Source of the DNA: Nannocystis pusilla
Lineage (GTDB): Bacteria > Myxococcota_A > Polyangia > Nannocystales > Nannocystaceae
Direction of reading: 5' to 3'
DNA: 64,000 nucleotides
Assembly: GCF_020073745.1 (NCBI RefSeq)
Contig: NZ_JAIRAU010000027.1
Location: forward strand, 452,001-516,000
In this document: positions 39,085 to 47,871 of the stretch, in pieces
How positions within the stretch are numbered: position 1 is the stretch's first letter
Layout of the letters: each line of letters starts with the position of its first letter
Program-made: the position numbers and the translations under genes
The notes under the pieces: generated by a model
Seen by the model: the letters and a program-made list of their open reading frames with translations, nothing else
What the model was told of the DNA's origin: nothing
Database searches by the model: none

Positions 39085-39658
39085 TCACAGCGCGGCGAAG
39101 AATTCCCAGATCGCGGGACCGGCCCAGGCGGGCCAGCCGTGGCCGCCGAGGTCGGGCTCGTCGTGCTGGCACCAATGGACGGGGAGGGCGTCGGCGCAAT
39201 CGTCATAGGCGACGCAGGGGGCCGGCTCGACGGGGGCGGTGGTGTCGCCGCATGAATTGGTGGACAGCCAGTGATCGCGCGCGCCCTCGCCCTGGGAGAA
39301 GGGCACGGTGGTGTCGCCGGTGCCGTGGGCGACCCAGGCGGCGACCTGGCCGGTGCAGGGGAAGAACGGGCCGCCGCCGGCGACCGGGGCGATCGCGCGG
39401 ACGATGCCGCCGCGGGCGCAGCCGAGGGTGTTGGACATGTAACCGCCGAAGCTGTGGCCGGTGCTGAAGACGCGCGCGCCGTCGATGCAGAGCCGGCTCG
39501 AGACGTCGGCGAGGATGGCGTCGAACAGGGCGACGTCTTCGTTGGCGGGATCGAGGTCCCAGCCGGTCTGGCCGCCCATGTCGGCCAGCGGGAGGGCGTC
39601 GGGGTAGACGAACACGGCCTGGCCGGCGCTGGCCTCCTCGACCTTGAAGTCCGACTGA
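39085..39658 (-). pseudogene. Esterase/depolymerase lipoprotein, C-terminal piece of split gene
   Basis: About 190 residues from DFKVEEASAGQAVFVYPDAL to the normal stop are present, including GGQTGWDLDPANEDVALFDA and the nucleophile elbow RVFSTGHSFGGYMSNTLG (Ser), plus VHWCQHDEPDLGGHGWPAW (His). This is the catalytic part of a polyhydroxybutyrate-depolymerase/feruloyl-esterase-like enzyme. Everything upstream of 39658 is mobile DNA. The missing N-terminus (signal, Thr-rich linker and the first strand ending in VFAWHGRGG) is encoded about 14 kb away at 53627-54004 on the same strand, so the gene was interrupted by insertion. Confidence 0.85.
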
Positions 39659-39727
39659 CCCCCCGCAGAACACCCCCGATCCCCGGCCCCTTCGTTTCCT
39701 GGCCCAGATCGGTGTTCTGCAGGGGGG
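39659..39727. repeat. 69-bp inverted-repeat element at the left edge of the insertion
   Basis: The arms CCCCCCGCAGAACACC (39659-39674) and GGTGTTCTGC-A-GGGGGG (39711-39727) pair perfectly except for one bulged A, around a 36-nt centre. It begins exactly where esterase sequence ends. It may be a miniature element or the remaining end of a lost insertion sequence. Sequence 39728-39840 after it has no recognisable feature. Confidence 0.7.
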
Positions 39728-39840
39728 CGGCGTGCCCGCCCGAGCCCGCTGATGGTCTGGCAACCGGACCTTTTGGCAACGGGTTGGCAACGCTTCTTGA
39801 CGACTTCGCCCAGACCACACCGCGGCGAGCACGCGGGGTC

Positions 39841-41325
39841 GCTAGCAGCCCGTGGTGGAAGTCGCGGTAACCACGCCGCGAGGAATCTCGCGAACAGCAA
39901 AGCGGCGCGCGGTATCGCGCGCCGCTCGGAAACCTGATAGAGTGGCTCTGCCATGGCAATGGGGCACGACAACGGGGAGCAGCCGACGCTGTTCATCACC
40001 TATGACAAGCTGCAGGGGCTCGGGCACCCGTTCTACGAGGCGCTCGACAATCTGCTCCGGAAGCACGGCTTCGACCGCTTCGCGGAGAAGCAGTGCGAGC
40101 AGTTCTATGCCGAGGTGATGGGGCGACCGGGCCTCGCGCCGGGGGTGTACTTCCGGTGCTTGCTGATCGGTTACTTCGAGGGGATCGGCAGCGAGCGGGG
40201 CATCGCCGGGCGGATTGCCGACTCGCTGAGCCTGCGGCGTTTTTTGGGGCTCGGCCTGGAGAAGCAGCCGCCGGACCACTCGACGATCTCGCGGACGCGA
40301 CGCCGGCTGAGCACCGACGGGCACGAGCGAGTCTTTACGCGGGTGCTCGAGCTGGTGGCGGAGCACGGCCTGCTGCGCGGCAAGACGCTGGGGATCGACG
40401 CGACGACGCTCGAGGCGAACGCGGCGCTGCGCTCGATTGTTCGCCGCGACGACGGGCGCGCGTACAAGGAGTACTTGACCGACCTGGCAGAGGCCGAGAG
40501 GATCGAGGAACCGACGCGCGAGGACGTGGCGCGGCTCGACCGCAAGCGGCCGAAGAAGGGCTCGAACGACGAGTGGGTGCACCCGCACGATCCCGAGGCG
40601 CAGATCATGAAGATGAAGAACGGCAGCACTCACCTCGCGCACAAGCACGAGCAGGCGGTCGACCTCGAGACCGGGGCGATCGTCGGCGTGACGGTGCACG
40701 GCGGCGCTGCGGGCGACACGAAAACCCTCGAAAAGACGCTGGAGGTCGCCGACGCCAATCTCGCGGAGGTGCGCCAGGAGGGCTCAGAGAAGGCCAGGGA
40801 GCAGATCGCCGAGCGCGTCGAGGAGGTCGTCGCCGACAAGGGCTACCACAGCAACGACGTGATGACCTCCCTCGAGGAGGTCGACGTGCGCGGCTATATT
40901 CCGGAGCCCGCGCGAGGTCGGCGGCGGTGGAGGGCAAGCAGGCCGAGCGCGACGCGGTCCGCCGGAGCCGCCGCCGCATGAAACGGAGCAAGGGCAAGGA
41001 GCTGCAGAAGAAGCGCAGCGAGCTGGTCGAACGGCCCTTCGCACACATGCTCGACTCCGGCGGCATGCGCAGAGTCCACGTCCGCGGTCACGACAATATC
41101 CGCAAGCGGCTGGTCATCCACGCCGCCGGATTCAACTTGAGTCTGATCATGCGAAAGGTCCACGGAGTCGGGAAACCGAGGGCCCTCCAGGGCCTTCGGG
41201 CCGCGCTTTCTGCCGTACTCGTGGCTGTCCTCACGCTTCTCCGGTGGCTCGGAGCGCTCTTTGGACGCGACTCGCGTCAGTCTCCGCCGATGCTCGACTT
41301 TCAGAACACACCCGCTCATGCGAAC
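39841..41325 (+). mobile_element. IS1182-family insertion sequence
   Basis: The element carries one long transposase gene (broken, see next entry). Its ends are estimated from an imperfect inverted match: left CTAGCAGCCCGTGGTGGAAG (39841) and right CGACTTTCAGAACACACCCG (about 41303-41325). The right end abuts a kinase remnant, so the element inserted into, or deleted, that gene. End positions are uncertain by perhaps 20 bp. Confidence 0.65.
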
Positions 41326-41334
41326 CCCACATGA
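39953..41334 (+). pseudogene. IS1182-type transposase, frameshifted near codon 325
   Basis: The first frame (39953 to about 40925) carries LFITYDKLQGLGHPFYEALD, YFRCLLIGYFEGIGSERGIA, the first catalytic Asp region TLGIDATTLEAN and the second in VVADKGYHSNDVM. At about 40915-40930 (…GAGGTCGGCGGCGG…) the coding switches to another frame, which continues EGKQAERDAVRRSRRRMKRS and LVERPFAHMLDSGGMRRVHV through to a normal transposase C-terminus (third acidic residue Glu in LVERPFAH). The joined product would be about 450 aa, the family's length. A one-base loss or gain is the simplest explanation. Programmed frameshifting is not typical of this family. Confidence 0.8.
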
Positions 41335-41560
41335 GCGATTTCGTCCCGGCGATTTCTACCTCGGGCTCCTAGCGATCGACCTGGCGCGCGCCCTGGCAGC
41401 GGTCGGGCGGAGCGACGAGGCGCGCCCGCTGGCGGCGCGTGCAGCCGCGTTCTACCGCGGCGGCGGCCCGGCGCTGGCCTGGCGGGTCGCTGCGCTCGAG
41501 GCGCGGCAGCGCCCGTCACCGGGGCTGAGGTATACTCGCGCGGATGTCCGAGCCGAGTGA
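41335..41560 (+). pseudogene. C-terminal remnant of a kinase-TPR gene
   Basis: The last 70 or so residues (LARALAAVGRSDEARPLAAR, AAFYRGGGPALAWRVAALEA, then YTRADVRAE) match the end of the intact kinase at 48972-52004 (LARALVAAGRSDEARPLAEQ, AAFFGRGGPALAWRVDALEA, HTRADVRAE) almost residue for residue. The rest of the kinase was removed by the IS1182 element. The stop lies 17 bp inside the following sigma gene, as in the other copy. Confidence 0.85.
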
Positions 41561-42212
41561 CTGGGAGCTCGCGGCGGCCTGGCGGGACCGGCAGCCGGGC
41601 GCCGGCGATGCGCTGATCTCCAGGCACTACCGCGAGATGTCGCGGTTCTTCTGCAACAAGGTCGCCAGCGGCGACGACGCGGCCGACCTCGTCCATCAGA
41701 CCTTCCTCGGCGCGCTCGAGTCGCTGCCGCAATTCCGCGGCGAGACCAGCTTCCGGCGCTACCTCTACGCGGTCGCCCGCAACGTGCTCCACGGCTACAT
41801 CCGCAAGCGATACAAACGCGAGCGGGAGCACCTCGACTTCTCCGCGGTGTGCGTCGACGACCTGGCCCCGGCCTCGCCGAGCTCGATCATCATGAGTCGA
41901 CGCCAGGCGCAGGCCCTCGTCGACGCCCTGCGCCAGCTCCCGCTCCACGACCAGGTGGTGCTCGAGCTGCGGTACTTCAGCGGCCTGACGAGCCGTGAGT
42001 CGGCGCTGCTGCTCGCCGTCGCCGAGCCGACGCTGCGCAGCCAGCTCGCGCGCGGCAAGGAGCGCCTGCGCGCCGCCGTCGCCGCCCGCCTCGCCGCATC
42101 GCCGATCGCTACTCCTGTCTCCGTCTCGCTCGCGGACCTCGAGGCGTGGGCCGCCGAAATCCGCGCTCAGCAGGGCTGGAAACCCGCCGGACCGCTCGCC
42201 GACGGCACCTGA
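41544..42212 (+). CDS. ECF-type RNA polymerase sigma factor
   Basis: A 222-aa sigma-70-family factor lacking regions 1 and 3, as in extracytoplasmic-function sigmas. Region 2 covers residues about 20-95 (ISRHYREMSRFFCNKVASGD, ADLVHQTFLGALESLPQFRG, RRYLYAVARNVLHGYIRKRY), and region 4 is at about 125-185 (LPLHDQVVLELRYFSGLTSR, ESALLLAVAEPTLRSQLARG, KERLRAAVAAR). The ATG lies inside the end of the kinase remnant (17-bp overlap), which implies the ancestral kinase and sigma were translationally coupled and perhaps functioned as a signalling pair. Its original kinase is now destroyed here. A short copy of its first six codons is found after the intact kinase at 51988. Confidence 0.92.
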   Translation: MSEPSDWELAAAWRDRQPGAGDALISRHYREMSRFFCNKVASGDDAADLVHQTFLGALESLPQFRGETSFRRYLYAVARNVLHGYIRKRYKREREHLDFSAVCVDDLAPASPSSIIMSRRQAQALVDALRQLPLHDQVVLELRYFSGLTSRESALLLAVAEPTLRSQLARGKERLRAAVAARLAASPIATPVSVSLADLEAWAAEIRAQQGWKPAGPLADGT

Positions 42213-42712
42213 ACCCCCCTCAGGGCTATCGATACACGCGGCGCCCGAACCCGATGCGCTCGCTGTGCCGCTGCCCTGGCTTCGGCGTGGAGGCCGAGCT
42301 TCGACAGCGCCCAGCTCAGGTTGACGTGGATGCGCGGGCGCTCGGGCTGCAACTTGGCGGCGGCCTTGAAGAGCTCGACCGCGGTCCGCGGGTCGGAGTG
42401 CAGGAGCGCGACTGCACGCTCGTACGGCTCGTTCGCCGGCCGTTCGCCGCCGACGCGTTTGGAGATCGGCGACGCGGCCTTCGATGACGGCCTCTGCCGC
42501 CTTCCGTGAGTCACGCGAGGCAGCGCGACCAACGGCGCGTAGAACAGGAGGCGTCCGCGAGGAGCGGCCACCATGGGGCGGCGTGAGACCGTCAACGCGG
42601 GGCCCGGCCGCGGATGGGGGCGCCAGGGGGTCCCCGCGGCCCGCGAGGTCTCCGCGGATGCTGGCAGAGGCCGAGGCGGGACCCTACCGCAGTCGGTCGC
42701 CGTGACTCCCAT
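42167..42712 (-). CDS. Possible small TPR protein (uncertain extent)
   Basis: The frame from 42712 to 42167 encodes up to 181 aa. Only residues about 95-155 look protein-like: YERAVALLHSDPRTAVELFK and AAAKLQPERPRIHVNLSWAL plus SKLGLHAEARAAAQRAHRVR form about two TPR-type helical repeats. The N-terminal half is Arg/Pro-rich and resembles noncoding DNA, and the C-terminal 15 residues overlap the convergent sigma gene. It may be the tail of a longer TPR gene lost upstream. Treat as tentative. Confidence 0.4.
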   Translation of the reverse strand: MGVTATDCGRVPPRPLPASAETSRAAGTPWRPHPRPGPALTVSRRPMVAAPRGRLLFYAPLVALPRVTHGRRQRPSSKAASPISKRVGGERPANEPYERAVALLHSDPRTAVELFKAAAKLQPERPRIHVNLSWALSKLGLHAEARAAAQRAHRVRAPRVSIALRGVQVPSASGPAGFQPC

Positions 42713-42772
42713 GACAACACCTCACTGAGCTTCGATAAGGGAAGCGATAGGGGAGCGTCGTGGGGCTCGGAC

Positions 42773-45397
42773 TCAAGCCGACTGCCTTCGGCGCCGGAGG
42801 CCCAGCATCACGATGCTCCACCAGGCGGCGGAGGCCGGGGTCGTCGTGCAGCCGCATCCACCGTCGTCGGCAGCGTCGTTGCCGCCAGCGGTGGCGCTGG
42901 CGCCGGCGGTGTCGCTGACGCCGGCGCCTGTGCTCGTCATCGCCCCGCCGGTGCCAGCGCTCCCCGTCGGCTCGTCCCCGTCCGTGTTGCTCCCGCCCGT
43001 CGTGACATCACCGGTCTCGGAGCTGCCGCCGCTGCTGCTGCTCTCGGAACCTCCGCCCATGAAGCACGAGGCCGGGACCTCGCCGGTGACGGCGGCGCCG
43101 CCGACGCGCCAGCCCTCGCGCCCGAATTCCACGCGCACCGCGTACGTCGGGTCGTCCGGCGTGAGGACGATCGGGCGCTCGTGCGTCGCCGCGAATTCCG
43201 TGTCCCAGGCCCCGTCGTAGTCGTCGTCCCAGCGGAAGGTCGACGACGGCCAGTCGACGTCGAGCACGCGCACCACGGCGGTACACGTCCCATCGCCCTC
43301 CTGCAATTCGACCTCGAGGCCGCGTGTGACGAAATCAGGCCGCGCCGGGGCGTCCGCGTCGTAAAGCGCCTGGTACGCCCGGAGCTTGCCATAGCCCCAG
43401 CCGTCGTCCGGGAAGTCGACGACGTCGACGAACTCGTCGACGCCGGCGCTCGCGCGCAGACGGTCGCGGATCTGCGCGCTCGTCAGCCCCGGTTCGGCTT
43501 CGAGCAGCTGCGCGACCGCGGCCACGACGACCGGCGCGGCCCCACTGGTCCCGCCCGGCATGGTGTAGTACACCGAGGAGTCAGGCTGGTCGGGCGAAGG
43601 CTCGGGCCCATAGGCGTCCCGCGGCGCGGCGATGTCGATCGTCCGACCGCCGTCGATGCGCGGCCCCCGACTCGACCAGGGGCCGAGCTCCCCGGCCGGC
43701 ACCGTCCACGGCTCCTGGAACTCGTAGCCGGCAACGCTGATGCAGCTGTCCGCGGTCGCAGGGACGCAGATCGTGGTCGTCGGGTCTGGCGCCGGCTGCA
43801 GGAAGCGCGTGAACGTGTCCCAGAACGTCATCGGATCGCGGAGGTACGCATGCACGGTGACGGGCTCCGCCGAGCCGTGCGTGCACTCCAGGGTCCACGC
43901 TCCGACGCCGGGGTGCTGCGCGATCTTCGACGTCATCCTCATGAACAGGACAGAGGTGCCGCCGAGGCTGTCGAATCGATCGACCGCGACGTCGTTCGTT
44001 CCGAACGCCTGGACCGTGTTCGGGACGAGCACGTGCTCCTGCTCCTGGGGGTTGCGCAACACACATTGGAGCTCGGCGACGGGGTCGCGCCAGTGCAACG
44101 TGATCCGGAACCACGTGAGCGGACCGTTCGGGACAAGGAATTGGAACTCGGCCGGCTTCGCCGATGTCTGCGTGTGCCTCTCGGACGCGGCGAGATTGCC
44201 CGCGGTGCACACGTGGACAACCCCTGCCTCGCTCGACTCGTCGATCGCCGCTTCGACCAGCGTCGATCCGTCGAGCTCGTGGCCGCTGTAGGTGTTGTAC
44301 TCGCTGAGCACGACGTCGACGGCCTCTTCCTCGATGCCCCACGCGTAGGCCTCGACGTAGTCCGCCCAGCCGGACCACCCGAGGCGGGACCCCATGACGA
44401 TGTCGACGTCGCCGGCCAGCCCCCGGTGCGAGCGGAACAGGCGGTCCTGCCCGCCGGCGAGGATCCCCACCGTCGCCGTGCCGTGCCAGGCGGTGTAATA
44501 GGAGAATGCGGGGATCTCGATGAGATCGACGCCGCGGCGCCACACCTGGTCGCCCTGGCGAAAAGCGGAGATCTTCGAGGTCGACAGGAGGAGGACGCGC
44601 TCGTGAACGTCGATCGATCCGTCGCCGTTCGCGTCGTCAGGCAGGTACATCGGCTCGCCGTAGCCCGGAGTCGACTCGTCGAACCCGACGCCGCGGTCGC
44701 GGAGACCGTTGCCGTCGAGGTCCAAATAGAGGTAGTCGACCACCGGGTCGAAGAACCCGTCCGCGGAGGCTCCCGTGGTCGTGTTGGCGTGGTCGAGCAA
44801 CGCGATCACCTCGTGTGCCTCGATCGCTAGGTCGGCGTTCAGGTCGATCCCGTCGACGCCCGGGGTGAGAATGCCGTCGCCGTCGACATCGATCCACGGG
44901 TGGGCCCCGCCGTCAGCGCGGAAGAAGTGAGGGTGGAACAGATCGATCGTCTCGTCCAAGCTCATCACCTTGACCCCGCGGCCGGTGGGCCCGTCGAGCG
45001 GCGTCGGGCCGTGCGCCTCGACGGCCCACGTCCCCGCCTCGGTGCCGGTGGCCTGCGTGGGCGCGCCGACGTCCGGCGCGCCCACCTGGACCTCCCACCC
45101 CATCGCCGCGAGCATGGCGAGCGCGCGCGCCGGAGCGTCGACGGGGTAGATTGTCCCGACGTGGCGCGCTCGACCGTCACGATCGCGGCGAAAGCGGATG
45201 CCCGCGGCCTCGAGGCCCGGCACGGCCCACGACGGATCTCGCAGCCGAATCAGGGCAGCGATGACCTCGTCAGGCGCGCGACGGACGGCGCAGTCAAGGG
45301 TCGGACACTCCATCGCAAAGGCCGGAGCCGCCGACGCGACATCGGTTGCACTCGACCCTGAGAGCATGATGAGATTCTGCAGAACCAACAAGAACAT
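42773..45397 (-). CDS. Secreted subtilase (S8) with calcium loops and MYXO-CTERM-type tail
   Basis: An 874-aa exported serine protease. The signal peptide is short (MFLLVLQNLIMLSGSSATDV). The catalytic Asp is probably in VMSLDETIDLFHPH (about residue 145), the His in AWHGTATVGILAGG (about 310) and the Ser in MPGGTSGAAPVVVAAVAQLL (about 615). Between Asp and His are EF-hand-like calcium loops (IDVDGDGILTPGVDGIDLNA, YLDLDGNGLRDRG, DDANGDGSIDVHE), an unusual insertion. The C-terminus has a Ser/Gly/Thr-rich stalk, then GGCGCTTTPASAAWWSIVML and basic LRRRRQSA, matching a MYXO-CTERM sorting tail (Cys, hydrophobic helix, Arg cluster). It is expected on the cell surface. It is the only complete, non-mobile enzyme gene carried by the insertion. 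Confidence 0.88.
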   Translation of the reverse strand: MFLLVLQNLIMLSGSSATDVASAAPAFAMECPTLDCAVRRAPDEVIAALIRLRDPSWAVPGLEAAGIRFRRDRDGRARHVGTIYPVDAPARALAMLAAMGWEVQVGAPDVGAPTQATGTEAGTWAVEAHGPTPLDGPTGRGVKVMSLDETIDLFHPHFFRADGGAHPWIDVDGDGILTPGVDGIDLNADLAIEAHEVIALLDHANTTTGASADGFFDPVVDYLYLDLDGNGLRDRGVGFDESTPGYGEPMYLPDDANGDGSIDVHERVLLLSTSKISAFRQGDQVWRRGVDLIEIPAFSYYTAWHGTATVGILAGGQDRLFRSHRGLAGDVDIVMGSRLGWSGWADYVEAYAWGIEEEAVDVVLSEYNTYSGHELDGSTLVEAAIDESSEAGVVHVCTAGNLAASERHTQTSAKPAEFQFLVPNGPLTWFRITLHWRDPVAELQCVLRNPQEQEHVLVPNTVQAFGTNDVAVDRFDSLGGTSVLFMRMTSKIAQHPGVGAWTLECTHGSAEPVTVHAYLRDPMTFWDTFTRFLQPAPDPTTTICVPATADSCISVAGYEFQEPWTVPAGELGPWSSRGPRIDGGRTIDIAAPRDAYGPEPSPDQPDSSVYYTMPGGTSGAAPVVVAAVAQLLEAEPGLTSAQIRDRLRASAGVDEFVDVVDFPDDGWGYGKLRAYQALYDADAPARPDFVTRGLEVELQEGDGTCTAVVRVLDVDWPSSTFRWDDDYDGAWDTEFAATHERPIVLTPDDPTYAVRVEFGREGWRVGGAAVTGEVPASCFMGGGSESSSSGGSSETGDVTTGGSNTDGDEPTGSAGTGGAMTSTGAGVSDTAGASATAGGNDAADDGGCGCTTTPASAAWWSIVMLGLRRRRQSA

Positions 45398-45519
45398 GGC
45401 TGTACCTACTATCTATGCGGCGACCGGCCGCAGCGAGCGCTCAGGGCGCCCGGAAGGACAATTGGAACGGGCGAGGATGGCCCCGGTGGTGGGGGTCATG
45501 GCATCGGTCGCGGTCGACG

Positions 45520-45699
45520 TCACCGACCCGGTCGCGGTCTCGGTGGCGGTGGGCCGTCGCTCGTCGAATTCTCGTCGGTCACGGCTTCCTTGAGTTCGCA
45601 CGCGACGAGGCACAGCATCCCGCCGAGCAGCGCGGCGGTCCCAAGACAGCGCGTCGCAGGCGAGGGGGGGAGGGGCGAGGAGAATGAGAGGTTAAGCAT
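45520..45699 (-). pseudogene. Truncated lipoprotein, paralogue of the one at 47872
   Basis: A 59-aa frame starting MLNLSFSSPLPPSPATRC and continuing TAALLGGMLCLVACELKEAV, with lipobox LVAC. It parallels the intact lipoprotein at 48768 (MFDTAFSSILSPAKPAAAVL, GGLLFLIACQPKENATDG). The frame then becomes Pro-rich and stops; a Thr-rich continuation (TATETATGSVTSTATDAMTP) is readable in another frame to about 45413, suggesting a frameshift. It lies to the left of the first duplicated intergenic segment, exactly as the intact copy does at the second. Confidence 0.75.
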
Positions 45700-46271
45700 G
45701 GTCGGCTTGAGGAGCGGTCATGGGTGCGGCAACGCGATCGCTCGTCCGACGAGCGCCCTGGCTGCGGACTGACGAGTGTCGACCTCCCGGCGCTTGATCG
45801 GCGCGCGCGAACATTTTTTTTGCGGCGCGCGGCGCGCGGCGTTGTCCACGCACACACGGGCGACACCTTCGCCGACCAGGGCCGCATCGTGCCCGGCGCC
45901 GCGCTCGGCGAGCACCGCGGCGGCGCAGCCCAAGGACATGCTCACCCGATCCTCGCGCGGCGCGGCACTGAGCGTGTTGCTGGCGCGGCCTCACGCAAGC
46001 CCCACGACCCTCCCCGGCGAGCAGTTCGATGCTCGGCATGTCCTCCGCTTCGCAGTTGGCGTTCCGCTCCAATGGAGCGCTTGCGAGCATGTCCTTGTTC
46101 GAGGTCATCGTGTGGAGCCCCACCGGCGAGAAGCTGGCGACCCTCGAAGGAGACATCGACGAGTTGCGCACCTGGTCGCGGGGTCAGGAGCGCGAAGCGC
46201 CGCGCTCATGCCGGTGCAGGTCGAGGTTGAGGCGGCGGACCGGCGGCGGGCCGCCCTGTCCACGCCGCCGG
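45700..46271. other. Region without intact gene: duplicated intergenic segment and unrecognised pieces
   Basis: The first part (45768-45882) is a near-copy of the kinase/lipoprotein intergenic segment at 48837-48957. The rest includes a plus-strand stretch at about 46029-46200 reading SLFEVIVWSPTGEKLATLEG, which looks protein-like but has no recognisable family and is cut short. The expected kinase start behind the duplicated promoter is not found; only DQGR-like similarity is visible. Confidence 0.5.
45768..45882. repeat. Duplicated about 115-bp intergenic segment, copy A
   Basis: It shares long identical runs with copy B (48837-48957), including CCTCCCGGCGCTTGATCGGC and the GCGAACATTTTTTTT tract. 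Copy A follows the truncated lipoprotein (leftward); copy B separates the intact lipoprotein from the kinase (rightward). It therefore holds the shared divergent promoter region of the module. Confidence 0.8.
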
Positions 46272-46755
46272 TCATCCAGACGTCGCCAACGCTGACCCGG
46301 TCGAGGCTCCCGAGCATGCCCCCGTCAACGCGGCCCCGGACGCCCAGTCGATCAGGGCGTCCGAGCTCATGGTCTCGCCGTTCTCCTGGGTCAACGTGAA
46401 CATGCCACCGTCCCTGACCCTCGCGCCCCGGTAGACCACGTCGGGTGCGTAGAGCTCGATGACCTGTCGATCGTAGTCGATCCGAACTGTGTGGTTCGCC
46501 ATGAGCGACGGCCCCACGATCGCTTCGAAGTGACACGCCAATCCATGGATGGCGGAGCCGACGCGCGGCACAACAATCTCGAGCGCAGGGTTGAATGTTT
46601 CGAAGCTCGTGGTGACCGGCGCGCTCACGTCGGCGATATTTGGCGCGAGCGCACCTTCTCCGGAGTGGCGGCGATCCAGCGATCCGACCCTGGACCACCA
46701 TCAGCCCGCGGTCGAGCGTGAACGGAATGGCGTGCAGCGGACGGAGACCGGGCTC
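46272..46755 (-). pseudogene. Aspartyl-protease-like gene remnant
   Basis: The pieces LRPLHAIPFTLDRGLMVVQG (46690-46750), FNPALEIVVPRVGSAIHGLA, FEAIVGPSLMANHTVRIDYD, RQVIELYAPDVVYRG and, in another frame, MLGSLDRVSVGDVWMTGG resemble a retropepsin/pepsin-like aspartic protease. They are spread over more than one frame, and the N-terminus is cut off by the IS3 end at 46759. No intact D-T-G active site was found in frame, so it is called decayed. Confidence 0.65.
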
Positions 46756-46797
46756 GTCTGTATTGGCTCAGCGTGAATGCAACCGAGGGAGGGCGGC

Positions 46798-47436
46798 TTA
46801 CGGACTTGCGGGTGGGCAGGTCTCGCTGGGATGATGGTGGGTTTGATGTTGGCGAGCAAGTTCTCGGCGTTGACGGCGAAGCTCTCGAGCAGTCTCGAGT
46901 TTGCGGTCACGCTCGGCGAAGATCGCGTGCTCCCGGCCGGCGAGCTTGTCGCCGGGCGCGATGTAGCCGATGGCGCTGTGGAGACGACGGGCGTTGTAGT
47001 GCTCGACGAAGTCGGCGGTGACGCGGCGGGCCTCGTCGATCGTCGAGAGTGCTGCGGGTCGCAGGGCGGTGGATTTGAAGGTCTTGTGCCAGCGCTCGAG
47101 CTTGCCGTTTGACTGGGTCTTCGATGGGCCGCGATGCCAGCGATCGAGGCGGCCTGCCGCACTCAGGACCCGGTAGACGGTCGCGGGGCTGACCGCGACG
47201 ATGTCCTGGTCGAGCATCATGTACGTGAGCCGGCGGTAGCCTTCCAGCGGGTGCTTGTCGAAGAAGTCGAGGATCGCCTGGGCTTCACCTCGAGGTGCTC
47301 GACCTTGCCGCCGAGCTCGCGCTTCACGGTCTCCGCCGGGGTCACGCGGGATTCGACGAACACCTGCGGCGCCCGCTCGAACAGCGCCCGCTGCCAGCCG
47401 TAGAACACGCTCGGCTGCAGCTTGTACTTCTCGCAC
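46798..47436 (-). pseudogene. IS3 orfB (integrase core deleted)
   Basis: Recognisable parts are AILDFFDKHPLEGYRRLTYM, VSPATVYRVLSAAGRLDRWH, and after the deletion SNGKLERWHKTFKSTALRPA, ARRVTADFVEHYNARRLHSA and IGYIAPGDKLAGREHAIFAE. The DDE core between GPSK and SNGK is missing. The sequence before about residue 65 of the long frame is in the wrong frame relative to orfA and joins it by frameshift, as normal for IS3. Confidence 0.8.
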
Positions 47437-47528
47437 AGGTCGGACACGGGCACCTTGTCGAGGTGGTGCTCGCGCAGGATCTTGGACTTCTGCTCGGGGG
47501 TGAAGTGTCGGCGTTCTTGCTTCTTCAT
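47217..47528 (-). CDS. IS3 orfA (helix-turn-helix transposase subunit)
   Basis: The N-terminal DNA-binding part of an IS3-type transposase: MKKQERRHFTPEQKSKILRE, DKVPVSDLCEKYKLQPSVFY, GWQRALFERAPQVFVESRVT, then a leucine-zipper-like GGKVEHLEVKPRRSS before it runs into the frameshift region. It overlaps orfB, as usual. With orfB deleted it is not expected to give transposition by itself. Confidence 0.8.
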   Translation of the reverse strand: MKKQERRHFTPEQKSKILREHHLDKVPVSDLCEKYKLQPSVFYGWQRALFERAPQVFVESRVTPAETVKRELGGKVEHLEVKPRRSSTSSTSTRWKATAGSRT

Positions 47529-47587
47529 GCGGGCCTCCTGGCCACGCCTCTACCAGATTTCAGGTTCGTTGCAGCTCAGCCGAGGCA

Positions 47588-47871
47588 GTACACGCCTGTG
47601 GGCACTGACGGCGCGGCGGTCCGCGGCTTGGCGTCGTCGACCGTCTTCTTGGCCATCTGGGTCCAGTCCTTCATGGCAGGGCCGCCGAATGTTTGTATCT
47701 TCTCTACCCCTGACCTTGCCAGGTTGGGCTTGAACCTCGGACTTCCGCGGCACCGGCCCAGTGCTCTCGGCACTGATCCCGGTTGCCTCGATCATCATCG
47801 CCAACGACGGCAACGACGCTGATCTCGAGAGCGACGCGGCCCGCTGCATCGCCGTGCCCGGAGGCCCACGC
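47588..47871. other. Gap behind the IS3 element with a possible gene tail
   Basis: On the minus strand, SGVEKIQTFGGPAMKDWTQM and AKKTVDDAKPRTAAPSV (about 47580-47720) look like the last 45 residues of a protein whose beginning is lost. I do not recognise it. No promoter is evident. Confidence 0.4.

Larger units (their letters stand above)
46759..47587 (-). mobile_element. IS3-family element (type a), internally deleted
   Basis: The ends are TGTATTGGCTCAGCGTGAAT (left, at 46759) and CAGCTCAGCCGAGGCA (right, ending 47587), which match as imperfect inverted repeats (about 10 of 14 outer bases) and have the TG…CA termini usual for IS3. It carries orfA (47217-47528) and orfB (46798-47436). orfB jumps from RLDRWHRGPSKTQ straight to SNGKLERWHKTF, losing about 130 codons that hold the first two acidic catalytic residues, so it cannot move on its own. 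Confidence 0.8.

Noticed and set aside
39953..41334. Programmed frameshift in the IS1182 transposase
   Set aside because: That mechanism is typical of IS3 and IS1 families, not IS1182, and no slippery A/T run is present at the switch; a mutation is simpler.
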